From positions 372,001-436,000 of the forward strand of contig NW_026516229.1 in assembly GCF_025602895.1 (NCBI RefSeq): a DNA stretch of 64,000 nucleotides. Reading direction: 5' to 3'. This DNA is from Polychytrium aggregatum. Taxonomy: Eukaryota > Chytridiomycota > Chytridiomycetes > Polychytriales. The notes under the pieces are model-generated. The model worked only from the letters and a program-made list of their open reading frames with translations, was not told the DNA's origin and ran no database searches. Position numbers and translations under genes: made by a program. This document shows positions 9,583 through 21,718 of the stretch, piece by piece; position 1 is the first letter of the stretch; each line of letters begins with the position of its first letter.

Positions 9583-12500
9583 TTACTCAGTAGAGATTGG
9601 GGCATCCACTGCAGCGCCAGAGTCTTCGATCAGCCCGCTCATCTCCTCCACAAAGGACAGCCGGATAGCCTTCAGAAGGCTCCGGAGCTCCGTCTCAGGC
9701 AGTTTGGCATGTCTCTTGATCTGCTGAAGGCGTCGAAAGCACTGCCGGGACGCATGCGTGAGCCACATACGACTCAAAGCATTCCATCACAGCCACACAG
9801 GGCCTATGCCCCAGAGGCGAATGCTACTACCCCACCCGGCCTGATGGGCACCCTGGCTTGCCAGGTAGTGCTGTTCCCAGTACTCTCGCCCGCGCATCCA
9901 TCAGATCTACTGCCACCTGCCCGTACAAGACAGCCCAGCCACAGAACAGCATCCCGCTGGCGAACGCTTACCGCCTCTTCGAGTCGACGGATGCGGTGCT
10001 CAAGAGCCCCTGGATGCCGTTGCTGCCGAAGCTTCAGGTCCTGTTCGAGCTGCACCGAGCTGTCAGCAGCCGCCTGAGATGCCGTATGTGCCGTTGTCCG
10101 TGCTGCCGCTGCGTCTGGAACACTCGCCTGCTCTGAGATCTCGAGGCTGGATTTGATGACGTCGTGCGGAAGCCCCGCCACGGCTGCGAGCTGGATTCCG
10201 TAGTGTGGCTGATCGGCTACGCCGCTTTCGACCGAGTAGAGATACCGAATGCTGCGGCTCTGAGACCCACAGACACCCTGGTCGCCCTGCTATGCAGATC
10301 GTAAGCGCTCAGAGCCATGCGGCATGAATCGTGCGGCAGTGCATCCGATTCCCACCTTGTCGTCAACTGAAACTCGCATTCGGAGATTCACAACGTTTGG
10401 ATACAGCTTCAGGACATTCGCCAAGTCCCAGAAGTGCGTCGAAAAGAACACAAACGCCTGAAGAGGCAGGCCCAACAGAAGCACAGTCAGCGGCGCGTTG
10501 AGCCTGTTCCGCATCAAGTGCTGCATCAAATGCGCTTGGAGGCCATCATCGAAAGCTCTCGGCGCCCAAGCATGCCTGCCATCCCGACTTGCCTTGGTCG
10601 AGCGGATCAGCTCCTCACATATTGCAAACGACAGCGCCAGTCCGTCTGTCGTCGACGTCCCTGGATGTTGTTGTCGTCGAAACCCTTGTCAGAGCGACGA
10701 TCGCAGAAACGGCGCACACAATCGATCCCATTCCGAGCAATATATCTCCGAGTGTCTCGACCGGGCTCTCGCCAGCGGTTATCGGATGTGTTCGTTGTCA
10801 CAACCCCCAACTCACCTCGTCCAAGCTCATCGATAAACACCATGCTCTCGATGGTCAGATGTTCCAATATGAAGGCGCATTCGCGCATTTCCATCATGAA
10901 CGACGAGGCGTTGGCCTTGGGGGGGGGGCAGCATGCGAGCACAATCCAGATCCATGTTTGAGCTCGATCGACGGCTCAAGCACACGGCCACACAATATCA
11001 TTCAGCGAGGCAGGGTTCGTTTGACAACTCACTGTCACGCTTTGGTCGCTGCCGAGGCGAGAGAACATGCGGTCTGTCAAGCGCACAGACGCAAATGTGG
11101 CCGGGACATGCATCCCAACGTGCGCCATGATGGTGATGAGGGCAATTTGGCGCATGTACGTTGACTTTCCGGACTGGATCGAGGATGGAACGATAGGCAG
11201 CACGTATCAATTATGTTGCAGGTATCGGGCAATCTCGTGAGCCCACACGTGTCCGGCACCAGCACATAGTCAGAGCTGTCCTCAGATACAACGGCTTGCT
11301 TTCGGACTTGTGCTTTCCACAGGCTTGGCTCGACTGAGTGCAGCCTATACCATGTTGGGACCAGTAATGATCTGGACACTACAGCTCGGGCTTGCGTAAG
11401 CGTCGTTTGCCACAAACGGCCTCCGGGGCTCCATCTCTCGGACGGGATGTCGCGCGCTCTGAAGAGCAAGTGTGTCGCTGAACTCGGGGCGGCCTGTGAC
11501 GAAAGTTTGATCTCTTAGAGGCCTCCTGCTGCCTCAGTCTCAGCAACCCGTCGGCACCAAGGCACATACAGCATCGGCGTGCGGTGCGATAGTGCGCAAA
11601 CGAAAGCAGCATGTCCAGCATCGCCAGCGCCTCGGAGAGTTGATACAGCCATCCGACAGACTGCCGGGCGGCCTCCATTAGACTCTCGATGATGCTGGAT
11701 GGGAGTTGGTCGACACGGAGATGGTGAGCCGCCTGCGCCACACTCTCTCCAGCCAGGAACCCCTTGGCTGTCACAAAGCCGTTTGCAAGTAGTACCTCGC
11801 AAGGACACACCTGTCGGACATCAAATAGACCTCCGCCAAGGCTTCGCGGATGCGTTCGTTGAGACTCTTGAGGCTGAGCGTGGTGAATGTGATGGTATTG
11901 CGCTTGGTGCTTGTGCCGATGAACTCGGCCGGCCACTCGGCGCCGGCAGCCAGTTTCTTCTTGGAGATTGCCAATGCAAAGCCAAGCTTCGGGGTGAAGG
12001 TCTCGGAAATGTTCATTCGATAGGTGTCTATGGAGCCAGACTCCTTAGTTGTGCAAACCCAATGGTCGATTCCTGCCGACGATAGCAGTCCCATCAGCCA
12101 TGGGTAACCCGACGGACCCACCTCGATAGCCGTTGACAAGTGCGTACACGTCGTCAATGGCCTCCTTGTACGTCTGTCTGGCTGTGAGAGTGGCAGCCGG
12201 TGAGTCACAGCGTATCTGGCCCTGAGACCCGCCGCCGGACCTGGCCGTACCAACATCAAGCAGCCCGCTGAATCCAGGCTTGACAGCATAGCAGCGCTGT
12301 TGTTGGAGCGTCAGAGGAGATCTTTGATAGGTAACATCGTCGTCGATGGTCTGACCTAGTCGGCTTTGCATGGCCTCGAGAGCCGGATCCGCAAAGATCT
12401 GGCAGGCCGATCGGCGAGTAAGTCTCGCTGTCGATCCACGCCCTGCTTGATATGCCGCACCTCAAATAATGTGTCCAGCAACATGTTTTTGCCCCTGAGA

Positions 12501-14527
12501 GGGGGTTCAGTAGATATAGGCCCTCGAAGCCCAGAAACGATATCAAGAACATGCTTGAGTTTCAGCAGAGTGTTGATGGACTGCTCGCAGCGATGGGCTG
12601 CCGCTCGCTTGGGAATCCTGATGAGCTGAAAGCACGCTCCAACAGCGGCAGTTAGTAGAGTTTATCGACCGAATATGCTGAAGACTCCATACGCACCGAG
12701 GACACCACCGAGTCCAAGTCGACGATTTGTTTTAGATCTGAAGCGGGTTGCATTGTTACTCAGCCGCAGAAACTCGACAACGACACACCAGGACCGGCTG
12801 CATCACAATCCACCACGACTCTCTGCCGCATCTGAGCTCTTACGCTTCCTCAGGGCAACGCATCGACTCTAGTGAGCCAGACGCGATCGTGGTGGGTGAA
12901 ATAGGGGCCTTAGTATCAAGGCGCCGAGACTGCCACTGATCAAAATCGACCGGCTAACCTCGGACTGGACGAGTGCTGTCGAATGCAACGCAACAGTGAG
13001 ACCGAGTTGCGGCATCGGTTGGACATGCAGGGTAGTATTGGTGCATGGACCGGGTGCGCTCCATGCACTACAGACCTTCAACAGCATCGAGTCGCATATT
13101 CAGAGTGCTTGGATCTGATGGATGGAGTGTGAGTGGTCGCAACGAGGCCTCGAACGCAGCTACCAAGACAGAGACCTGCATTACCTTTCAAAGGCTGCAG
13201 AAGATTCAGACGCAGAAGTCGAGCTGTCGGAGCAGGGACCCAGAGTCAGCTCAGTCCAGATCGAACGACTTGGTCATGCAATCCCCCACCTCCCATCGGC
13301 GTCTGTGTCTTGTCGAGGACGCCAAGCAGCGTCATGTTGTGTCGGGGACCAAGGAGACTGCGGCACAGCTCTAGGTTTTTGGCAGTGACGTGGTCTTTTC
13401 GAGTAACCTGGGTCAGAATCAATGCTACTGATGTCGCCGATGCTGCCAAGCCCTGGCGTGCACAGTACCGATCATCATCATGCCGTCTGCGATTGCCGGG
13501 GCAGCAAACAGGAGAATGTGTCAGCGGGGACATTGTATCCGCTTGGAGTGGGATTGATGTGAGCAGCTTCAGGCTCACCAACGAGCTGGTACTGAAACTT
13601 GAGGCATCCGTTGGCAAACGAGACGGAGTGGACTGACTCGAGATAGTGGAACAGGGCGCTAACAGCGGCCAGACAAAAGTACCTATTCGACAGCGAGGGC
13701 CCAGTAAGTGAGTCAGCTGCGTGGAGACAGGGGACAGCAGACAGCAGACAGCAGACAGCAGACAGCAGACAGCAGACAGCAGACAGCAGACAGCAGACAG
13801 CAGACAGCAGACAGCAGACAGCAGACAGCAGGAAACTCACTTGGATTCCAGCCCCAGCATGATCTTGGAGAGATCGTCTTGATAAGTGTGCCGCTTGATG
13901 CAGCTGAGTCCTGTGGTTTCAAACAGTGAGTCGCCGAGCAAGCAGTGTGGGTCGCCAAGCAGGCAGCCAGCCGCACCGTTGGAATCGGAAAACTCTCTGC
14001 GACCGACAGTGACAACCGAGATGCTGGGCCAGGTTTCCGATATCTTGTCATGTAGCACGGTCTTGGTCGAGGTTGGCGAGTATGCTGCGACAACCACCTG
14101 CAAACCAAAGCGATACCAGCGGCATGCAGACGTGACTCAGTGAGCAGCACTCATGCATGCTAGCTGTGCGCATGGACACCGCGAGTGAGTGTGAACATAC
14201 CTCGCACGGGTCCATCAGATGCACCTGATGAAGCATCCGCCCGTATGACTGTGTATCTGAGAGCTAGACAGCGATGGGGTCAGAGCCTGATGCGGATTGA
14301 GGGACGGTGCCGGAGCCTTACTCGTGCTGGCAACAGGGATGGCTGCTTGCCTGCGAAAGAGTGACTGTCGATGAGAGCTGGTCAAAGAATGCCCAGCCAA
14401 CATCGGACTGGCAGCCACGGCCCTCAGCGATGGCCATGACGGCGCTGCCATCGGAGCGATGAGAGGCGAGCGTGGGCTCAGGCTCCTGCCCGCGGTCGGA
14501 ATGTCCAGAGGCCCCCTGGGAATCCAT
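9583..14527 (-). CDS. MSH4: MutS homologue MSH4 (meiotic crossover factor)
   Basis: MSH4 pairs with MSH5 as a clamp that stabilises meiotic recombination intermediates; it has no mismatch-repair N-domain. At least ten exons line up in order with MSH4. Near the start are VMAIAEGRG and then HQVHLMDPCE; next KYFCLAAVSALFHYLES, MTLLGVLDKTQTP, RQTYKEAIDDVYALVN and LNERIREALAEVYLMS. The ATPase domain follows: SGKSTYMRQIALITIMAHVG (Walker A), SSFMMEMRECAFILEHLTIE, MVFIDELGRG (Walker B), FFSTHFWDLANVLKLYPNVV and RSIRYLYSVESGVADQPHYG. The Walker A exon starts right after an acceptor, so the P-loop is split by an intron. I place the start at the ATG at 14527 and the stop at 9583-9585; not every internal junction was resolved. 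The intron after TVTLSQ appears to use a GC donor (GCAAGC). The gene diverges from the STK11IP-like gene 418 bp away. Confidence 0.92.
13733..13831. repeat. 7-bp minisatellite inside an MSH4 intron
   Basis: About 14 nearly perfect tandem copies of gacagca. They lie in the MSH4 intron that starts GTGAGT after LGLES and ends before YFCLAAV (about 13683-13841). They are removed by splicing, so length change should not affect the protein. In the unspliced minus-strand frame they would read as repeated AVCCLLS. Confidence 0.95.
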
Positions 14528-14945
14528 GTCGGCGATGATCTTTGGTGCAGCAACGGCGAGGAATGGGGGTGCAGAGCGCCTTGTTTGGCTGCTGCATCGC
14601 CACATATTGCCGCACACCGCCACGCACCGCCACGTGCTTGCAGCCCTTGCCCTCGTGCCCTGGCTGGCTTGCTTCTCGCTCCGGACCACCATCGACCGCA
14701 GGACAATCACCGGCGCTGTCGCCATCACCACCATCACCATCGTCGCCACTGGCCCTGCCCGCTGGCCCTGTCCACGGCACCATCTGCACGCCTCTCCGTC
14801 CTGCCGACGTCGCCTCGGATAGAGCGCATAGAATTAGACGCTTGTCCAGCTTCCGCACTCTTCCCGGCTTGCCGCATTCTCTTGCCCCTGCTCGGATTCT
14901 GCCTCCCCTCGCCCGTTGGTTTGGCCCGGCCCCGCTCAGCGCAGA
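14528..14945. promoter_or_regulatory. Bidirectional upstream region of MSH4 and STK11IP-like gene
   Basis: 418 bp between two divergent starts. It is rich in CAC/CAT runs (near 14720-14745) and has no TATA box. No gene is seen in it. Confidence 0.45.
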
Positions 14946-17900
14946 ATGGCATCGACACCCAAGAAAGCTGCCTCCAGCTTGATCAACGAGGACCAGTTTA
15001 TCCATAACCTGGCCTCGTACATACGCACGAACCACAAGGACTTCCTGGGCGACGAGTCTGCCTCGCCTCAGCCTGCTCCCGCATCTCCCACCAGCACCAG
15101 CACCAAGCCAGGCCTCAGCCGCCACAAGTCCAATGCCTCGGCATCATCGGCGGCTTTGATGCGCCAGAACTCACTCAAGACCCTCGGCACCTCGCTTGCG
15201 GTGACGTCGGTCAACATCCTGACTTCGTACGGCGTGCCCACCATCTTTGGCTCCAAACCGAAAGATCACAGCCATCCACCCGCAACCTCAGCCGCTCTGC
15301 CAGAGGGCTATTCTCCCGATCCCTTCCCTCCCATCGGCACCGGCATTTCCTCTGCAATTACGCCACTTGCGTTCGCCCTCGATCCGTACCATCTGTCTAC
15401 CATCGTCCGTCGCTTCGGTGCTTCCAAGCGGGTCCTTGACTACACCGCATCCAAAAGTGCCGCCGATTCTGGACCGACCGGCAGCGTCGACGCCGCCAGC
15501 AGTACCAACAACAGCAGCCAGCAGCCAGCCGACCGTGCCGAGGCTGGTGCTCTTCCAACAACCCTGATCGATGCATCCAAATCAGTCCAGGATCAGCCTT
15601 CCACAGCCCCCAAGAAGGATGGTCTGGCAGGTAGGTGCCATTCGCCGCTGCTGGAGATCGAGGCCTCTGAAGACAATCTGCGGTCGCTCCGCAGATTGTC
15701 TTGGGCTAACCGATATCGACTGTTGGGTCTTGCGCCTCTCGGGGCGAGGATTGCGTCCGTTGGACTGCAAACGTTTACCAGCACTCCGGCTTCATCGACT
15801 CTGCCCGTCGTCCGCGCCATCAGCTTGCCCTCGCATCCGGCTGCGCTGACCAGTCTGTCCGCTGTTGCTCATGTCCAGGTCCGACAATGTCCCGGTCGGC
15901 ATCCAACGGGTCACGCGAGACGTCCAGAAAGAAGACCCCTCTGACGCCCGGGCAGGTCGAGGACGATTTGCTGTTCCTGTTCTGCTTCTTTGAGAAGCTT
16001 CGGACCCTGAAGCTCGCCAACGTTGCCCAGAAGCGCATCGCCGGGGTTGACTATGGGCAGCCTCCGGCCCTGGGCCTGGGGGCTTTCTCGAACCTCACGG
16101 GAGTCGAGCTCTACAAAGTCTCGCCGGCTCTGATTGTCGAGTGGGGCTGTCTTAGACCCAAGCTGCAGCACCTTGTGTGCGAGGGCAGCATCGAGGTGAG
16201 TCCTGCAGGCAGCCGCTGCTGGCTCTTCCAGTCGCGCTGTGGTCGCTGCTCGCTCTGGCGTTGTGATGGGGCCATTCGACCATCCTGGATCGCAGCCGGC
16301 CGACTGCCAATCGCGTGGCATCGGGCAACAATAAGCAGCACTTGGAAATTGCTTTGAAGTGATTGTGATCCTCCGGGCACCGAACTTTTGGACAGCCCCG
16401 CAATGGCTTTTTGAGCGGTTCAGCACGGCTGGCTCGCTGTCGCATTGTCACTCACGCTGTCACTCACATTGCCACTCACATTGTCACTCACCACCGCCCC
16501 GACCAACTTTCCTTCGTCTCCCCAGAGCACCGATAGCCTCGTGGTCGCCTTGCAGGAAGCTGCGACGACGCTAACAGCCCCGATTCCCGACGAGTCACTC
16601 AAGACGGAGCATGTCGATCCCGCACTCTTGCCCGCCTTGACGCATCTCAGCCTTGCAAAATGCTCGCTGCCATCTTTCTCGCCCGTCCTGGCCGACCACA
16701 TCCCTGCTGCGAGCCACATCGACCTTAGCGAAAACTACCTTGAGGCTCTGCCACTTGCCTTGGCGCCGCTCACGCATCTCCAGGCGCTTTCCCTGAACTC
16801 CAACATCATCGCCTCGTTTCCCGACAGCTTCGCCTCCAAGCTCACCGCACAGGGCGCATTCAGGAACTTGCAAATCCTCCTGCTCCGATCGAACTGCCTG
16901 GAAAGGCTTTCGGGGTTGGAGGCCTTCCAGGACAACCTGCGTGTCTTGGACTTGCGAGACAATCGCATCTGGGATGTGTACGAGCTGACCCGCGTTGGCA
17001 AGATGCGAAGGCTGGTTGACCTGCGGGTCGACGGCAACCCGCTGACAAAGACGGTATGTGTAGCCCAGGATTGCTCTGCACGATTCACTGCGACGGATAG
17101 ACCCGGATCCGCAAAGTGTATCCTGTCCGGAGCCTGGCTGTGCACTGGATTATAGCCAGCAACAATGCTTGGCTGAGGCGGCCAGCAGCACTGCAGCTGC
17201 TTTAAAACCCACTGCCGCGGGAAATCGGGGTGCAGCGCCCGACCGAGTGCCTTCTGCGGCGATAGACTCTGGGCTTACCTGCTCGACCCTGCGTATCCAG
17301 GACCGGTACCGCGTGAACATCTTCACGTACTTTGACAGCCGTGCGCTCAACGTTGTGCTTGACGGAACGCTGCCCACCTCTGCCGAGCGCAAGCTGATCC
17401 AATCCAATCAAGCCGTCGTCGTTCGGGAATCTGTTGCCGTGGATGAAATCAACAGCAACCACAGCGATGCTGCGTCGGCGGCCCAGACCGCCAATACCAA
17501 TGTCACAGATGGCGAGTCCCAGCCCCAGTCCCAGCCCCGGTTCACAGATGTTGCCAGCGCTACCCTGCTTGCCAAGCGCAAACTCAAGGGCCGGCTCAAG
17601 AACAAGGCGACAGCATCTGCGACCGCATCTGCGACTGGCTCGGCTGGACATCTTGAATCGGGTGCAGTTGACGGTCCCGAGACATCTGAAAAGCCTTCGA
17701 GAGGCACGTTTTCAGATGCCTCGTCGGACGCTCCCACAGAGGGCGGAAAGACCACCGACGAGACTTCCGAGCCCCGCTCTGTCGGGAACACCGAGCCTCA
17801 CGACTTATTGGTCAGTCATCGGAAACGGGCCGCCGGCCGCAAGCCCACCCGAGCCGACTCGCTGCCGCTCCCGCGCCGCCAGAGTGTCGACAGCACTGCT

Positions 17901-20900
17901 ACCTCGCCAACCGGCCTGCTTCCGACTATCTCTTTGTTTGCTCATCCTGGGCAGTTTGAGCCACTTCCGCCTGTCATCGAGCCCTCTGTCAGCCAGGGTG
18001 CGACTCACGATGCCCTCTCGATCACCCAAGTCACGCCGGCAACTTCTCTCAGGGCAACTCCTGTTTCGAGCTTCGACGACAAGCACGTCTGGAAGCAGAC
18101 CCTCGAGAAACTGGCCCTTCCAGCCAAGGATCTGCTCGATCCGGTTCCTTCTGAAGCGTCAAACCTATCGACGTCTCCACAGAGTCATTTCGACTCGCTT
18201 GTTGGAAGCCCACAGTCCCACCATTCCTTAGTGCAAGGTGCACGTCATACCCGACAACCGAGCGCCGCCTCCCACACCAGCGACGCAGCAGCCGCCTCGG
18301 TTGACAAGTCGGCACCGGACACGGCAGTCTCGCAGTCTCCACCGCTCATTACCCCTCGAACATCGCAGGGGCTCAAGGCCGTTGGTCACTATCGTCGGCT
18401 CTACAGTTTGAATGAATCCACGGACTCTGAGCATATCGTCATTGGCCAGAACGTTGCCAATGCCGCCGGTGCCGATAACCATTCGAGATCTCCACAGCGA
18501 CAGGGGTCCGCGTTCCACCATGCAACGGCAGCGCCTGATCCAGAGGTCGAGACTGGCAAGTCGCTGAGCGAACTCAAGATCACAATCAAGCCGCCGGCCT
18601 TCAAATCCTTCACCGTCAGCCTGCGCAACCCTGTGCTCCCCAGACGCAGCGATCTGACGGCGTTGTTGTCAGCGCAGCGACAAGAGAGTCTCCCCTCCGA
18701 CACCGCTCGACCTCAGGCGGAATATCCGGCAGCAGATGCACACGAAACCCGCAGCACCTCGACACCCACAATCGTGCTGGCTCGGCCACTGAGCAATCGA
18801 CTGGTGTACACACCCTCGGGGACCGTTAAAGGCAGCAGTGCCGGCTCGCGCATGTACTCAGTCTTTGGCGACCGCGTCCGCTCGACCACGTCTGTGGCCG
18901 GCCGCCTGTCGTCGCATCTCGGGACGGTCAAGAGCGCCGACCGCAACAGCAGCGACTCTGCAGCACTGCGCTCCTCGTCGGCATCCATTTACCAGCAGAG
19001 CTGGTCGCACGCATCCACAATTCCCTTCCTCAAGATGACCAACGCCTTGCATCTGTACCTCAAGATGCACGTTTTCAGTGCGCCCGGTGAGCGCCATCTG
19101 GCCTGGATTCCGCTCTCGTACATCCCCCAGCTGCCGCCCTTCATCAGCTCGAATCCTGCGCTGCTTGGCGGTGGTGCGGGAGGCGACAGCTCGGTTGCGG
19201 GCCAGAGCAACGCCTCAGGACAGGCATCTCCCAATCTCAGTGCCGCTGCGCCCTCGGCTTCGGCCAACACCAAGCCAAGAACCGGCGGCTGGCTTTCGTT
19301 CATGACGACCTCGGGCGCTGGCGGAGCGCCCAGCAACCGCAGCGCCACCGATATCAGCCCCAAGGTAATGAATGCCCTCATGACCATCAAGCCTTCAGAA
19401 CGCCCGTGCTATCTCCTGTTGTCGGATGCGCATCTGTACATCTTTTCGCCGCTCGCCGCGTTCCCCTATCAGCCCGAGGATGCCAGCGATCCGTACGCTC
19501 AGCATCTCAAGAGGCAGAGCGAGCAGACCAATTACGACGATCCTTCCAAGTATCTCAATTTGATCTACAAGATCCCCTTTTCGTCGCTTGGCCGCCTCGA
19601 TGTCGGACCTAACCGCCAGTACATAACGGTGCACTTTCTCTACGCCGACTCCAAGGTGGGAACGGCCCTGCCTGCAAGTGGCTCGACTGCGATCAGCGCC
19701 AATCCTACAGGCGCTGTTGCCAGCACCCCGTCGACAGCCATCGCGGCAGCTGCTGCATCGACTGCAGCCATAGGCGTTGCCGGCGTTGCAGGTGTCGCAG
19801 GCGTCGCCGGTGCCACTCTTGGGCTCTCAGCGAACCTTGTGTCGACCTCAGGCCCAAGCGTTCCGCAGCCCCAGCACCATGGACAGACTCCATTCACATC
19901 GCTTGTCCTCGTCACGCGCGACAAGGCCCTCACCAGCCAGATCCTGGACAACCTCATGCCGATCCTCTATGAAAGCGAGGGCACGGTCGCGGACCGAGTC
20001 AAGGGCCCGGACGGGCGAATCCGTATCCTGAACCAGGATATCGAGTGGGCCGTCAAAGGCTACCTCGAGCGAGTGTTTTTCCGGCGAGGCGAGAAGGAGA
20101 TGGATCTCGATCGAATCGGCGCAATGCAGTATGCCGAGGACACCGAGCCTGGAGAGAGTCCTTCGAGCGGCAGCACGGGCACGCCCAACGCAAGTCTGCC
20201 CAAGCCCACCGATGACTCGCCCAGAGCCAAGACCCCGGACGGCCTGCCACGATCCAAGACTCCGAGCGAATCGCCCGCATATCAAGCTCCGGCTACCGAT
20301 ATCGCCAAGAAGCCTACGAGCTGGACACAGACCAAACTCATTCTCGACGACGAGCTCGATGCCGTTGTCAACGAAGCGGTCGAGTCCCTCAGCAAGGTCA
20401 GCTTTGATTTTGTCCGTCTCTATCAGCTTGTGGGCTATGCCGAGCTCAAGTTCCGGGATCCAGCAGTTGCATCTGCCGGAGCCAAGGCCACGACGCCTCG
20501 GCTTGAGTCGCTGTCGCTGCTGGGTACACAGGAGTACATCTACCTGGTCCGAGAGCGACTGGACGCCTGGCCTCCCCTCGTGTTCCCTCCTGAGATCACC
20601 TCGGCGCCCGGCGGAGCCGTGAATGCCGCCATCGAGGACCTCAGCCCCGAGCTCAAGCACTCCAAGGGATGGGTTGTCGACATTGTCGGACACATCCACT
20701 CGGTCTACACGGCAGCTCGGGTCAGCAACATTGTCAAGGTCGAGCGATGGAGAAGCTGGCGCTGGACCGGTCGCGAGACCGTCCAGCAAGTCGGGGCAAC
20801 GGGCAGCGACGCCGGCATGGTTCTAATGAACGGCGGCATCGGGTCGCTCGAATGGAACACGATCACCGCCAAGGCGGCCGAGACCCAAGTGAAGAGATTG

Positions 20901-21344
20901 CCTCTGGGGCGCAGCAAACTCCAGGGCACACAGAACTATCTCTTGATCGAAGGCAACGCTGCCGGCTGGGGCTGGTGGGTGCGCATTACTTTTGCGCTGC
21001 CTCTGGCGGGCTCGAACTCGGGCGGCAGCAAGCGGTTTTGGTGGGATCTGTTCTTCTCGACGCTCAATTCGGCAAACGAGTTCCTGGCGTTTGTGGCCAA
21101 CCTGCGGGGATCCAAGCCGGACTGCGAGCCCGAAACCCTGCCGGTGCTTGATGCTGAGACCACAGCCCAAGCCGCGGACGACCGCGACCACGATGATACC
21201 TCTTTCCCCGCCAACACAGATGCCGAGACCGACGGCGCTGCATCAGGAAGCCCCGAGAGCCAGCCTCGATTCGATCCGCGGCCATCGTGGGAACTAGATC
21301 TGCGCCCCGACGGCGTTGCTTTTGTTATTGGCGATGACGCCTGA
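14946..21344 (+). CDS. STK11IP (LIP1)-like leucine-rich repeat protein
   Basis: Exons 14946-15630, 15879-16195, 16526-17053 and 17301-21344 join in phase (1857 residues). Layout: a helical N-terminus (LINEDQFIHNLASYIRTNHK); a Ser-rich linker; a leucine-rich repeat domain over about residues 255-520 (LRTLKLANV, LTHLSLAKCSLPSF, HIDLSENYLEALP, LQALSLNSNIIASFP, LQILLLRSNCLERL, LRVLDLRDNRI, LVDLRVDGNPL); a disordered region of about 550 residues; then PH-like strands from about residue 1090 (LHLYLKMHVFSAPGERHLAW, CYLLLSDAHLYIFSP, IPFSSLGRLDVGPNRQYITV, LVLVTRDKALTSQILDNLMP). A last conserved part ends NEFLAFVANLRG. This order matches animal STK11IP, which binds LKB1 and acts at lysosomes/endosomes; that role here is inference. 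Extra introns inside the large last exon are possible. A low-complexity (GVAGVAGVAG) insertion sits inside the PH-like part. Confidence 0.8.
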
Positions 21345-21718
21345 GTTTTGGCAGTCGATATTGCGCGCAGTGCTGTGTCCCGGGGCTACCGCCGAGTGTC
21401 AGTTTCAGTTTCCCGTTTCCGCCACCGTTTCCGTTGCACTCTTTGTCTGTATCGCATATCCCTCTGCGCTTCCGATTCCATGTCTCTCCGCGGTCGATCG
21501 CTTTACTCAGTATCTGCTTGTTTCTTGTTTCTTTCTTCTTTCTCGCTTTGTTCTACCCGCGCGCATCACAACGTCAAGAAATGGACCGGGACACCCGGAC
21601 AGAGTTTCCACAGTGGCCTTCTTTGGATCCCGAACGCGCATGTGTGCATGTATTCAGGACGCAAACAGCGTGAACACTGGCCCGAGCCGCCAGACGCCAT
21701 CCTTTCGCTTGGTGGATG
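21345..21718. other. Short convergent intergenic region
   Basis: T/C-rich 3' flanks of the STK11IP-like gene (+) and the MINDY-4-like gene (-). No gene is seen. Confidence 0.5.

Noticed and set aside
13733-13831. Possible CRISPR-like or coding repeat (AVCCLLS)n
   Set aside because: The units are contiguous 7-mers with no spacers, and the array lies between good splice sites of an MSH4 intron.
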